A stretch of DNA of 64,000 nucleotides from Fistulifera solaris (Eukaryota > Bacillariophyta > Bacillariophyceae > Naviculales > Stauroneidaceae). Below are positions 31,218 to 42,624 of the stretch, one piece after another (the first letter of the stretch is position 1; every line of letters starts with the position of its first letter). The notes below the pieces were generated by a model that had not been told where the DNA came from, searched no databases, and saw only the letters and a list, made by a program, of their open reading frames with translations. Made by a program: the position numbers and the translations under genes. Where the stretch lies: assembly GCA_030295235.1 (NCBI GenBank), contig AP026162.1, positions 1,736,001 through 1,800,000 on the forward strand, read 5' to 3'.

Positions 31218-33330
31218 TTGATAAAGAACAGTTTCTTGTTGCAACCCTCATCATTACTTCTGCCTAATCGATTAACCAAATCGGCAATTGACGAAGCATT
31301 TCAACCTTCTGGTAAGTCGAAGACGAAAACCGAGGGAGCGGAAACTTCTGGAGCTTCATCGGTTGCCGCTCTGCGGGAGAGAATAAAGATTCGTAAAGCA
31401 CAACAGACGCAAGCGGAGGGTCTTGGCGAAAGGGAACCGAAAACTTTTATGGGTGCGTCGTATTGGTATTGTTTGTAACAATGCTTCCTTACCAGTCTGA
31501 TTTGCAGGTTGATATTCGAAGCGATAAACCATGTCAAACTACTCGAAGAGGAAGTGCCGTGTGGGTGAAGCAGATGGAGGTATATCGCCTTATACTGGAA
31601 AGAACTTCTCGTCTTCAAGTCGTGAAAGTCAAAGGAAAAATGATTCTCCTCCTCTCGATGTCATAGTCATCCGGCGGGAAGAGCTGGATACTTGTGACAT
31701 GAAAATGAAACCAAAACCGTCTTCTGTAAGCGTGGAAATGTCGACGTCGCCGTTTCAGCTCAAGCCAAGGAATAGTTTGAAAAGCGCGGGCTCACAAGGA
31801 AGAAAGCGATCATCATCCTCAATAAGCCCCGGTTTGTTTTCGACCGAGGATTCATTGAGTGGTGTGGACGCTAGGCGAGTCGACACCGCTCGCTCTCTGA
31901 AAGGTTTTCCCGTTAAGGACTCTTCTCATTATTTGGAATCACCCGGGGGACTCAGTAACACCCTTTCAAACCTCAATGCACTGTCGCTTCGAACACCTGA
32001 ACAGACCAGGATCTCTTTGTCAAACGTGCGTGCCGCAGGGTGTCCCAGTCCGCCGGCCTTTCTTGACGACGGCTTAGCGCACAAGCGATTATTTACAAAG
32101 ACCTCTTTTACCAGATACAGCGGGTCCCCAGCCGTTGAAACGTTCCCGTCTAGCCCCTTAGCTGGTGCAGCACGATTAGGCCTGTCAGTGACAATGGGCT
32201 CACCGGATGGATCTGCGTTTTCGTCTCCGAAGCCAACATCTTTTACTTTTTTGGGGCATGAAAGTCGTAGCTTTTCGACTCCAACGTCTCTTGAACACAG
32301 GATGTTTTCACAGGCAAAAACTGTTCCCGGTGAAGTCGGCGAGCGAGACAATGTTTTGTTGTCGCAGGGAAGCGGAAAAGGAACCAATAGATCAATTGAA
32401 AGCTTCAGTACGATCGAGGAACACCGCAGCGACAGAATGAGAAGGTCTGGAACTATTGGCAACAGCAAGAGGTCACCAAATCAGATTCTGCCGCAAGTAT
32501 TTCTGACTCCAAGAAGCAGTGGTATCAACATATCTTGCTTAACCCGGTTCCCGTCTCCGCCGAGAAATGATGAAATGAGTTTTTCTTTCTTCTCGTCCGC
32601 AAGTGAACGTAAGGATATGCCTCAAATGAAAGGAACAAAGGATGAGAAAGATTTGCATCAGGAAGCCAGGCCCCATTCGCTTACACAGGACACGGCTTGT
32701 TCTACCCTAGGCGAAGAACACGATCTCATTTACCTGCCTGACATATCACGAGGCGTGAAACAAGAGTCTTCCGTGGAACATTCTTTGGAACGTTGTAAAA
32801 GTCAACTGGCATCAGGGTCGCGACCACGGTCTCGGTCGCTACTCACTCGATCTCGGTCAAATAGTTCTATTCTTGCAGAACTATCTTCTGCTGATTACGG
32901 CCGCGATGGAAATGAGTCCTTGAGTTGCAGTGACGAAGAAGAAGCGTTCTTGCTCGTCGCGCCTTCCAGTCTAAGGTCCAACAAACTTGACGAGGATCTA
33001 CCCCATAAGCGAAAACGAGATCTTTGTTTCGCAAATGAAGTAAGAACTCCTTTTCAACAATCAACGTACGTTGCTGCTGCGAATGCCTCCTTCGAGGTCA
33101 AGCTGGCTCCATCAAACATGTACGATGGAAGCTCAGCTCCAAAGAGGGATTCCGCAAGGTCCGAAACATTGTTTTCACCAGGTGGGGACATCAATACTGA
33201 CCAAATCTCGTATACATTGTATCCGAACGCCGAAGCAGGCAAGATGAACGAAGAGTTCATTACATCCCGTGATCTAATCACGCCTCCGCCAATGAGACCT
33301 GAAAATCTACATCTGACTTCGAATTTCTAA
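31218..33330 (+). CDS. Ser-rich disordered protein with RS-like segment
   Basis: I do not recognise it. A long open frame (31531-33330, about 600 codons) is preceded by an exon at 31218 to about 31452 that ends near ATGG|GTGCGT; the likely acceptor is TTTGCAG at 31507. The two do not join in phase without one slip near 31555, so the N-terminal half is tentative. The protein is mostly low-complexity and disordered, rich in Ser, Pro and Arg, with repeated short SP/RSP sites (possible proline-directed phosphorylation), an RS-like stretch (SRPRSRSLLTRSRSNSS) and a basic KRKR cluster that could be a nuclear signal. A nuclear or cell-cycle role is only a guess. Confidence 0.55.
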
Positions 33331-33390
33331 GTTTTGTTACCCAACTTTATGCATTAATTTATAATTTTTTGTTTTTCATGGATCTACTGG

Positions 33391-33585
33391 TTGTGTTGCG
33401 TTGATGAGGCTGCGAATTGCGAATATTTATTGGATTGTTATTCTAAAGGGAAGACCGTGGAGGAACGTTTCGTCGCTCGAATAAAAGACGAATTACAAGA
33501 CCTTTGGAGTCTAAAGTACGAGCTTGTGATGAAACGAGAAGCAGCGCTAGTTCCAGTTAAAGCAATGAGTTATATAAATTATTGA
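33391..33585 (+). other. Small open frame downstream of the Ser-rich gene
   Basis: A frame of 64 codons with protein-like composition (TVEERFVARIKDELQDLWSL) without a convincing ATG start. It begins 60 bases after the stop of the Ser-rich gene. It could be a separate micro-gene, a 3' exon of the gene before it, or chance. I see no intron signals that would settle it. Confidence 0.25.
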
Positions 33586-33662
33586 GTTAAAGTACTACTA
33601 TGTTGCTCTAGATGGAGTCCTGATGAATGATATCGAAAACCCACTAAAGTTGCACATCATAC

Positions 33663-34394
33663 TCAGGCAGAGAACGCGAGGAAATCGGAAAAGGCTTTCT
33701 CTAACTTGGCAAGCTTGCCCTCCATGATCTCGACGCGACGCGGACTTCTCGGGATTCCATCCTTTTGAGTATTGGCCTGTTCCAACTCGGTAATATCCTG
33801 CATAATGACTCGAATCAAACGATCCGTTCCGCGTTGCGTATCCTCTTCAAAGGCAGTGTTCACTGTGTTAAGTGTATCACGAAGATCAGCAAAATCCAAG
33901 TCTTTGATTATGGTCTTTCGCACATTAACCTGCGAATCGGCTTTGAGTGCGGCTTGCATGTCTTGGACGGCCGATCGGTAACCCTTTACTTTTTTGAGGG
34001 CCGACTGGACCGCATCCGACTTTAGGATATCGGCGTCAATTTCGGCAGTTTTGGGGTCCAATACTCCGGGGCTACTTCCTTTCCGAATTCGCCATATTGA
34101 GCGGCAAACGCGTCCGATGGACTCACGATAGCAATACCTCCTGTGACAAACATGGCAGCCGCTTGAGACAAGAATTCGGATCGCGATGGTTGCTTTGCAA
34201 AGAGCTGCGACGGAGCTGTGGTGAATCGAAATGAAAGAAAGAAATTTTACATGAGATTTTTTGACTTTCAACAACAAGGACGCTTGGCTTTGTCTGTCTT
34301 TCCACTTACCGACATCGTTCCCTCTTTTGTTGGGGGCGAAGGCCGATACAGGTTCCGAGACGAGGAAAACAAGGCAAAGAGTAGCAAACTTCAT
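33663..34394 (-). CDS. Thylakoid-lumen PsbQ-like four-helix protein
   Basis: The predicted protein has about 212 aa from exons 34394-34310 and 34215-33663 (GTAAGT...ACAG). The presequence is tripartite: a signal peptide ending in PVSAFAP, the diatom plastid motif, then a short basic transit part, then a hydrophobic thylakoid transfer domain (FLSQAAAMFVTGGIAIV) ending in DAFAAQ. The mature part is about 140 aa of amphipathic helices (YRSAVQDMQAALKADSQ, LNTVNTAFEEDTQRGTDR, MEGKLAKLEKAFSDFLAF), as in PsbQ-type extrinsic proteins of photosystem II. Whether it is PsbQ' itself or another lumen helical protein I cannot say. One slip falls in the C-run near 34062; with it the coding length is a whole number of codons. 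Confidence 0.72.
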   Translation of the reverse strand: MKFATLCLVFLVSEPVSAFAPNKRGNDVGKWKDRQSQASLLLKVKKSHVKFLSFISIHHSSVAALCKATIAIRILVSSGCHVCHRRYCYRESIGRVCRSIWRIRKGSSPGVLDPKTAEIDADILKSDAVQSALKKVKGYRSAVQDMQAALKADSQVNVRKTIIKDLDFADLRDTLNTVNTAFEEDTQRGTDRLIRVIMQDITELEQANTQKDGIPRSPRRVEIMEGKLAKLEKAFSDFLAFSA

Positions 34395-35061
34395 CTTTCA
34401 CGCTTCAAAATAAGTAAATGTTAGCTTCGTAGGTCAATGGCGAGTCGATCGCTTTGTGTCTTTGATTTTTGTTAATAGCAACAGCTGTCACCAATAGTTT
34501 TCCACAATAATAAGATCGTTGTCCTTCTGACTCGTTGACACCCCGTCATACCAGGTACCTTCGGCTTTTGACGACGTGCGTGTTAAACTCGTAAGGCGTG
34601 AATGAAGTGTCCGGGACTGCTACATCGCCCTACTATAAAGTAGCCTGAAGTCTTATCGGTAATTGTTACCTATTGCCAATAAAGTCACTATGCTTTGTCA
34701 TGTAGGGATCACGACTTTAATGACTCAATGCGTCAAGCGCTGTGTGTTTTCGGTTGCATGCTTCGAAACCGTTCCTCTTCGTTGTTCCGCGTTGCGGCTG
34801 TTTTGTTACAAGTGTTCATAAGAACAAGTTACTCGTAGCTCGTAGTATTGTGGTCAACTCTGCATTTTGTGATTCGAAGAAAAGGATTTTGCAAGCGTCC
34901 ATTAAAGCTTGCAAGGCCGTTCTTGATTTTACTACTTAGCAATCAATTAAAAGGGGCCCGTGGTAAAAGCATCATTACCCCGGACTTCGATCGTTTACAG
35001 CCGGCGTTCCCTTTGACTACTCTTCGTTCACGAAGTCTTCTTGCATTAATTTGGAGCGACC
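34395..35061. promoter_or_regulatory. Divergent intergenic region between the PsbQ-like and ROCO genes
   Basis: 667 bases between two divergently transcribed genes, so it must hold both promoters. I see no defined motif. A frame at 34742-34939 is open but has no homology-like features. No assignment of start sites is possible from sequence alone. Confidence 0.4.
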
Positions 35062-38000
35062 ATGTCAAAGCCACGGCCTATTCCTCTGACGCGTCCCTTA
35101 CGGTCGACACCGGACGAAGCGGAGCCATCCTTTTCGTTCGAAGAAGAGTCGTATTTGTCGAACCGAGCTGTCGACTTTGAAGACGATTTTCACCGTCGTT
35201 TGACGGGCACTCGTCGCGAAGAAAGTGGTGGGAGCAGCTTCTGGAGAGCGTCGAGTGTGAATAGTGTCGCCGCTACTCCTTCTTTCAATAGTGTTCATCT
35301 TCGGGGGAAAAGCGATGTGAATGTGAAAGAACGAAAAGCAAACGTGATACCGGCCCCACCAACGCCACAGCCGGTTGCGAGAATGTCGAGCGCCGAAAGT
35401 CTAACCGGAAATAGTAATGTACGTATTTCAGTCGGGTTGAGTTGGTTCTGTAAATGACGCTCACTTGTTTACTTCTTTCTTATTATTTTTTCTCTTTGCA
35501 GTGGCCGGATCGACGAGATTCTAGTCTGTCCGCAAATTCATCTACCTCTCAAAAGCACAAGAAAGATGTCACACGACAGAGAGCTGCGGATCGACGTTTG
35601 AAATTGGATGCTCAGGGTTCAACGCTAGACGCGGGGCACATCATCGACAATGACGCTAGCTTCTCGTTTCAGCTTCCGAACTTTGCGCAAATGGTCCATG
35701 CAACCAGCCTCGATCGGTCGTCGAGTGATCAGTCGACTGGTTCGCTGCTTTATGGAAAATCTCCGGGTGGGACATTTATTGGAAAGTCCTCGTCGCTCAT
35801 ATTTCCAACCGGTCTCAATACGAATGGCGACAATGACAATGAAGCAGCAAAGGCAAAAAGACGCAGAATTAATCTGGCGCTCGATCAATGTGAGGCTGTA
35901 CGATTTCCATTCAAGAAGAAACTCATCTTGACGAATCTAGATCTCTCGGCTGCTGACATACCGTTGAAGGACTTGTGCGGAACATCGTTGGGCAATACAT
36001 TGTATAAGTTATCTCTTTCAGGAAATAGACTCGGAACGGTCCCCGCGCGCTTGGTACAAAACCTACCTGTACTGAAGCATCTTGATCTTTCGCAATGCGA
36101 ATTGAGTCAGCTGCCGGAAAAATGGAACCTTCCTAAGCTGTCGCAACTCAATTTAAGCCACAACGGCTTTACTGAGTTTCCCGATGAGGTAAGCAATTTG
36201 AGGAAATCTAACGTTTTTGGTTTTTTTTGCTTCAACCTAACTCATCCACAATATTGCAATAGATGATACTCGCTGGGCTTCCCGAGCTGCAGGAGCTGAA
36301 TATGTACGCTAATAAAGTTTCAGAAATTATCATACCTGCAAACCCGAAATTACTGTCCAAGCTAGAAAAGCTTGACCTTGGATACAACGATCTTGTAAGC
36401 ATACCACCAGAGCTTGACCAGCTGAAATCATTGAAGGTCCTTCGCGTCATGAACAACTTTTTAGCGAAAGTTCCAATGCGCGTTTGTGAAATGGACTTGA
36501 AAAGCATTGATGTTTCTAGTAACCCGATTACAGAACCGCCTGCGGAAACATGCGAGCGCGGTATCTGTTCAATGAGAAGATATTGGCATTGTATCCGCAT
36601 GGAAGAACAATCAAAGCAAAAGGCCATAGAAGAGGCATCTAAGAAAGTACAAAAACAATCGAAGAAACGAGAAACCAAAAAGAAGTACGGTGGGCTTGGT
36701 TTAATGTTTCAGGGGAAATCGAAAGCAAAAGTCCCGGAGAGCGATTCTTCTGTGCATTCGCATACTTCGCCGTCCGTTATTCAACGAAAGCAGATAGAAT
36801 CTTCCGCGTCCTTTCGATTGGAGGATGAGTCTCCGTCTAAGTCTACGTTGGGGATGGTCAGTGACGAAAACATTGAAGGAGCAAATAACGACACCTCAAC
36901 TGACAAGGCCACATTCAGCGCATCTGATGTTGGTAAAGAGGAGCTTGAAGAACAAGATCGTGTTACTGTTAATGACACGCTGAAGGTTATCTTTGTTGGT
37001 AAGTAATGGGATTGTACGATGAATGTTTTTTCGCGTTTTCTTTGCTAATCGTACGGTTACGATTTTAGGCATGGCCATGGCAGGCAAAACATCGATGATA
37101 AAGCGCTTGATTGAGGGGACAGATGCCATTGTTCCTACACGGGACGAACGCACAATTGGGGTCGATATTTATCAGTGGAATCCAAAGGATGATGCTCGTT
37201 TTGAGCACATTGATTCTCGCATCGAATTTCAAGATCAAGAGTTGTCTCAAACATGTGGTGATGTTGACGTAAAATTTAGTGTCTGGGATTTCGCAGGTGT
37301 GTAAAACTATCCGAAAGCTGAACACAATTTAAATATTTCAAGCTGTTTCGCTGACTCCACTTACTCAAACTAACGATTACAGGTCAACACGTATACCATG
37401 CAACTCACGAGCTTTTCTTCTCATCAAGAGCTCTATATGTTCTTGTGTGGGATATGGGTGTGGGCAACCCTGCTACACAGAAAAGTCAGAAAGCTGTCAA
37501 CGACAGCGGTGCCTTTTCATTATACGACTCTGACGAAGAGGACGACGAAGACGATATTAGAGCAGAAGAAGAAGCTCGTCGTGCTGATAGAGCTTTGGAG
37601 CACGATATCGACGAAAAGGTTCAATTCTGGATTGACTCTATACAATCATCGGCTCCTGGGGCAGCTATTCTTCCTGTGGCTTCATTTGCTGATTATTTCG
37701 GAAATGAGTTAGAACACGAGGCGAAGCGTCGTTGTAGTATCCTAAAACAGCGCCTATTAAAGCACGAAGAAAGAAGAATCAAAGGTCTGAAGGAGCGCTA
37801 CAAAGATTACATCGACCAAAACCGTGCAGACGATCCGGCTGCGATTCGCTTGCGCAAATTACTTTGTCCTTTTATCAGACCGAAACTAATTTTTGGAGAC
37901 AACGATGACAACAGTGTTGTTCGCGTAAGCGGGACGAAGTATACTGGCTTTGATGTTTTGACTGAGAGAATTATCAGTATTGCAACAGGGCGCTATAAGG

Positions 38001-40493
38001 TACAAAAGTTTCCTATTTTTCACGGTCATGTTGGTGCCAGAATCCCTCGGATGCGCTTGGAAGTTCGAGAAGAAGTACGAAAAATGCGTGAAAAGTTTAA
38101 GGTTGTTGAATGGGGCCATTTCGTTAACACCCTCAAGGATCGCGGTTTGACGAATATTGAAGACATAAGTGATGCTTTGCACTTTTTGACGAATACGGGT
38201 GAACTCTCTTACTTTGGCTCTGTGATGACAACCAAAGCATTACCATGCAGTACCGGGACAAGTCCTCAACGCGAAGAAATAGATCGCAGTGATCAGGATG
38301 ATGACAATTACGATGATGATGCTTTACTGTCGATGGACGATACAAGTATCACCGCTCCGATTACAGAGGATGGTTCTTTGACCACGATAGAAGATTACAT
38401 GTCAAATGGTCTATCGCAGTTCGTCTTTTGAATCCTAGATGGCTAGTCGCTGCTGTCGCTTGCATTCTTCGTCATGATCTTGACCGCGAAATCAAAGAAA
38501 CACGACGCCAACTGATGTCGACAGAGGAAGGAGGGTGGTCAAAGAACTCAAACTTTTATGAAGCACATTTGAATTGCCCCGTCATTACTGACGAGGACGC
38601 TTGTATGTTGTGGAAGGCGAAGCGAATAACCAAATTAGCTGCAAAGAAGGCCGAAGAGTATTCCCATGACATGACAGTCACCCCATTTGAATTTCTCCAG
38701 CTTCTTCTCATCCGTTTCGGTGTATTCGTGCCCATCGACTTGACGATTGACAAGGCATTGTTGGGCGGCAAGGAGTACTCTAGATGCGCTGATACATTAT
38801 GTCCCGTTGAACAAGTCCTTGATACGACCCCTTTGGAAATTATTACGACGATAGATCATGGCGATAGCCCAAAGTCAAAATTTTTCTTCCTGCCGAGTCT
38901 ACTAGGACCGTGCGAACCCGCAGATGCATGGACGTACAAGACTACCGACTCGTGGAAGACCACTTTATGTCACTCTGTTCTTTTCCCCGATGGTATCCCT
39001 CCTGGTCTCATGGAACGACTTACTGCTAATGTTCTCAGCTCAATTTATGCCGCCACAAGAAATACTGATGCAAGCTCAAAGGCAACGCTGACACAGCAAG
39101 GCTTGGCAACTTGCGAAGGGCAAATGTCCGTAAAGAAATATTGTGCTGGCGCACGGCTTTCTACATTAAACTAGGAACACTGATCACAGCAAGTGACGGA
39201 ACGAAAACAGAAAGTGTGGTAGAAATCTTCACTCATCTTGCCGACAGGGATTCCCATCTCTGCGTTGGAGCGGATGACATGGCCGTCGGAATGCGTCGTC
39301 TTATAACAAGTGGAAGAGGTCAAGTTGGAGACGGTGGTAGAAAGATTTGGAAGGGAGGTTATTTGCTTGTATGTAAATGCATCCAGCGAGTCATGGAAGC
39401 ATATGGCGGTCTAGAATTCGAAAAGCAAGGATTTTGCCCAGAATGCTTGGCGAAAAAGTCTATTGGAGAGGCGAGCTCTTGGGATCATACTGCAATAAGA
39501 GCTGCGGTAAGAGATTCCGAGTCGACGCTTCGATGTCATCATGGCCATCGCGTCGACACACGATTTGTTGCCGGACCTGTTGATTCTTTCCTTAAAACGA
39601 ATCAGGATCTTATGGTTAAAACGGTGGATGCAGTCGATACAGTCGTCCCAGTGAAAGACATTTTACCAGCTGTTGTGGTGGTAGGTCTTTGGGATGGGAA
39701 AAGTCGAAAGGTTGTCAGAGTAGGCTCAGGATTCATTGTTGACAAAAAGCGAGGTTTGATTGTCACCGCAAGTCACACGCTAATTAACATTTGGGGAGAT
39801 AAGAATTACCCATATGGCGAAAACTATTACGGTCTACCACAAGGTAAAGTCGTGATCGGTGTCATCCCAGACAAGGATTCAGAGGAATGGAACGGAAAGG
39901 ATCTTGCAGTGTTTCGCTACTTTGCTAAAATCGTGGCGAAAGACCCTCGTTTGGATCACGGGGAATGTCATTTGGATGCTTGTGTTCTTCGCATAACCAC
40001 TCGCTTGGAGAATGACGTCGACGGCAACGGAGATGGATGTGGTGACCAACCCGAAATTCTTCTTTTGAATAACGACAAGGCGATGAAGAAGGAGCAGCTT
40101 CGATCTCTCAAAGTGACCGAAAAGTGCGAGATAGAAGAGCAAGTTCGAATTGTTGGGTATAATCAAGGAGGCAATGGTCTTTTAGGACCAGGAGAGAGTT
40201 TGAATAGATGTGTCGACTTTGCTCGGGGTTATATATGCATGAAATTTACACACGACGATCTAGAATCGGGAACGTTTAGCAATAGCGGGCGTCGAGACCG
40301 CTTCAAACCTAAAGAAGAAGTTGTAGTGATTTGCCCAACAATCGGAGGGCACAGTGGAGGCCCATGTGTGAACCAACAAGGCGAGGTTATTGGAATTCTA
40401 AGTAGGGCAGACCCAGCTGAAAGCCAGCGATGCTACATCTCTCCTGCGCATGAATGGAAGCACCTGGTAAAAGAAGCGAAAAGCAAGATGTAA
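35062..40493 (+). CDS. LRR-Roc-COR (ROCO) protein fused to a C-terminal trypsin-like protease
   Basis: The predicted protein has about 1,706 aa from exons 35062-35418, 35502-36188, 36263-36998, 37069-37296 and 37383-40493, all with clean GT-AG borders in phase. Domains in order: a disordered Ser-rich N-terminus (about 1-260); leucine-rich repeats (about 263-440; LYKLSLSGNRLGTVPARLV, LKHLDLSQCELSQLPEKW); a basic linker; a Roc GTPase with P-loop GMAMAGKT, switch TIGVDI, G3 WDFAGQHVYHATHE and a weak G4 (ASFAD), interrupted by an acidic insert; a COR domain (VEWGHFVNTLKDRG, ISDALHFLTNTGELSYFG, LNPRWLVAAV); a CPECL...CHHGH zinc-type element; and a trypsin-like domain (about 1425-1700) with His in VTASHTLIN (codon near 39774), Asp in HLDACVLRI (near 39976) and Ser in GGHSGGPCV (40353). 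Roc-COR modules are GTP-controlled dimers. Two slips (T-run near 38423; near 39108) are needed. GTP control of the protease is inference. Confidence 0.88.
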
Positions 40494-40656
40494 ATCAAGT
40501 TTACTTTAGATCATTACTTTTGTTCAATCTTCCCGTTGTCGTTCGTCACCCTCTTCTAGAGTCCTTAGCTCGACACCAGATAAAACTAAAGAGCCTCGTG
40601 CTCCGTAAATATATTCTCTGGAGAACGCCTTTACTTCGAATGGCCATTGCAACCTA

Positions 40657-41297
40657 TTATTTGTCGTCGGTGTTGGGAAGCCAATTTCCAAACATATTCT
40701 CGAAGTCTGATTGTGCCTTGTCGGCTGCAGTATCAAAAAAGCCTTTGTCGCTATTCCAATCGTAGCCCGGGATAAATCTATTGGTGGTCCGGGGGTTTTA
40801 GCATAATTCCTCGCCTTTCCATCACCCCATGGCTCGGGCGACACCTCCGAAAACAAGTCGAGCTTTGAATTTTGAAATTGGTACCGCTCCAGCAGTTCCT
40901 CGACTTCTGCTTGATTCGATCCTTCAACCCGCGCCACACGATTTCCCTGGTAGAACATATCATATGTCGGCCATACATTGACTGCAGCCTGACCGAGAAG
41001 AATATTCGCATTTTCGTACTCCGCGAAGCATCTCAAAAACAGTGTGGCCGGATTGGCTCGAGCCAGACGCTCATACTCTGCTTCAGTCGCCTTACAATCG
41101 CTATTAACGGCGCTCGTAAATTTTACAACAGTCACAATACCATCAGGTCGTTCTGGAAGGGGCTGGGCTGCCAGTTTAACAATCTGACGAATGAAAAACC
41201 TTAGTTTGTGACGGCAAATAGTCGATGATTGATAAAGGCAAGTTGTGCGTACCTCTTCCAGCTGCTCATAGGTACTACCGTGCCGAAGAGTCGACAT
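40657..41297 (-). CDS. Thioredoxin-fold protein with atypical active site
   Basis: The predicted protein has about 190 aa from exons 41297-41253 and 41183-40657 (donor GTACGC, acceptor CGTCAG). The first two thirds follow the thioredoxin pattern: IVTVVKFTS, then a helix with KATEAEYERLARANP, LFLRCFAEYENANILLGQAAV, the cis-Pro segment VWPTYDMFYQGNRVARVEG, and a final helix EVEELLERY. In place of the CGPC site there is AVNSDCK, so only the second cysteine position is kept and a normal disulfide exchange is unlikely. The C-terminus (IPGYDWNSDKGFFD ... NMFGNWLPNTDDK) is in another frame after a slip in the C-run near 40790. It converges with the ROCO gene, 163 bp away. Confidence 0.7.
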
Positions 41298-42624
41298 TGT
41301 GAGAAAGGATGATCTATCATAGGATGTCCTTCAGAGAAGCATACTCACTTAAATTCTTTCACCATGTATGAACCCGCACTCTCCCCATAATAATCCCCTC
41401 GAGCATCACCGACCCACCGCCTGCTTTCTCGAGATTGCGTTTTTGGGCTAAAATCGATAATAATATACGTCACTTTAGAATGAGGCAACGAATACGATAT
41501 CCTACATCATGTTTCTAATTTTGCAGACTTACGGAACCGCATAGCATTCCACAAGGGACAAAGTAGCGAGCAGAAAAATAACGGTGAATGTGATACGTCG
41601 ACATTCCATTTTTCGAGGAATTAAAGCTTGAACCTAGGACAAAAACGAATAAGAAATCAGGGAGCTCAAGCGAAGGATCAGCAATATTATACAATGACAG
41701 GTCGTCCTTCTTCCTCCAGCAAGTTGTTAGAAGATAATAAATGCTTTTCCTCAATACCAGGTAATATTTGAAGCAACACTCACTCGCGCAATAAACATAC
41801 GCTTGGCCTTGGCTGCATTTTTTTGTTTTCCTTTAGTGTGCACTATCAAGTAAAGTGTACAACTACCGTGATTTAACTTCAGTCCCGGGATTAATTCCCA
41901 CTATTCAAAACTCCGTACTTGTATCTATGAATGATTTGAAGGGACATACTTACTTTTGTGACTGACTTTTGACAAGCTATAAAGCGTGTATGATTTTATT
42001 GGTACAAATATTGCTTCTACGGTGGCTGCTGAATTCATTTACGTTGAGAATCTTGCAAGAGTCGTGACTACTACTCAACTTGAAGGCAATCCCGACAAGT
42101 CGAAACAAATATTCGTGATAAAGTTAATTCGTCACCAAAAGATATAACTTATCAGTGAAAGGGAATAGCTTGGTTTCGATAGAGTAGCTGACGGTTTGAA
42201 AGATGAAGATCTTACTAGTGCCTCTAGAGTCGAGACTAGAGCATTATTATTCTACAAGGGATAGGGATCATATTGTAAAAACGACCATTGCTCTTGACAG
42301 GAAATAATGCCGCGCCAAATTTGTTGTCCGAGAAAAGTTTTGTGTACACTTCCAGACGCGGTAACTGCAAGCCAGCCTGGTCTACTATCTAACGAGCAGT
42401 AGCCGGAAAAGACCCAATGAGTCTTGACTATGGGTCGTTTACACTCATTCTTGTCAAGTGCGACACGAACGATACGTTTTCGACTAAAGGGATTTAAGTA
42501 TTAAGGTACTGGCGGGATTCAACGAGCGGTTGTGTTTCATTTTTTCTTCAAACTTGTCACAATTTCAAAGAAAGCAAACATCACAACAACAGTGGAATCA
42601 GAGTTTCCCAGGTCAAGTCAATCA
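41298..42624. other. Intergenic region, nothing recognised
   Basis: About 1.3 kb between the thioredoxin-fold gene (-) and the first SAP-like gene (+). A minus-strand frame at 41515-41754 has no features I trust. The region should contain both promoters. I see no repeats of note. Confidence 0.45.

Noticed and set aside
41515-41754. Minus-strand frame of 79 codons
   Set aside because: No recognisable feature, overlaps nothing conserved, and is of the length expected by chance.
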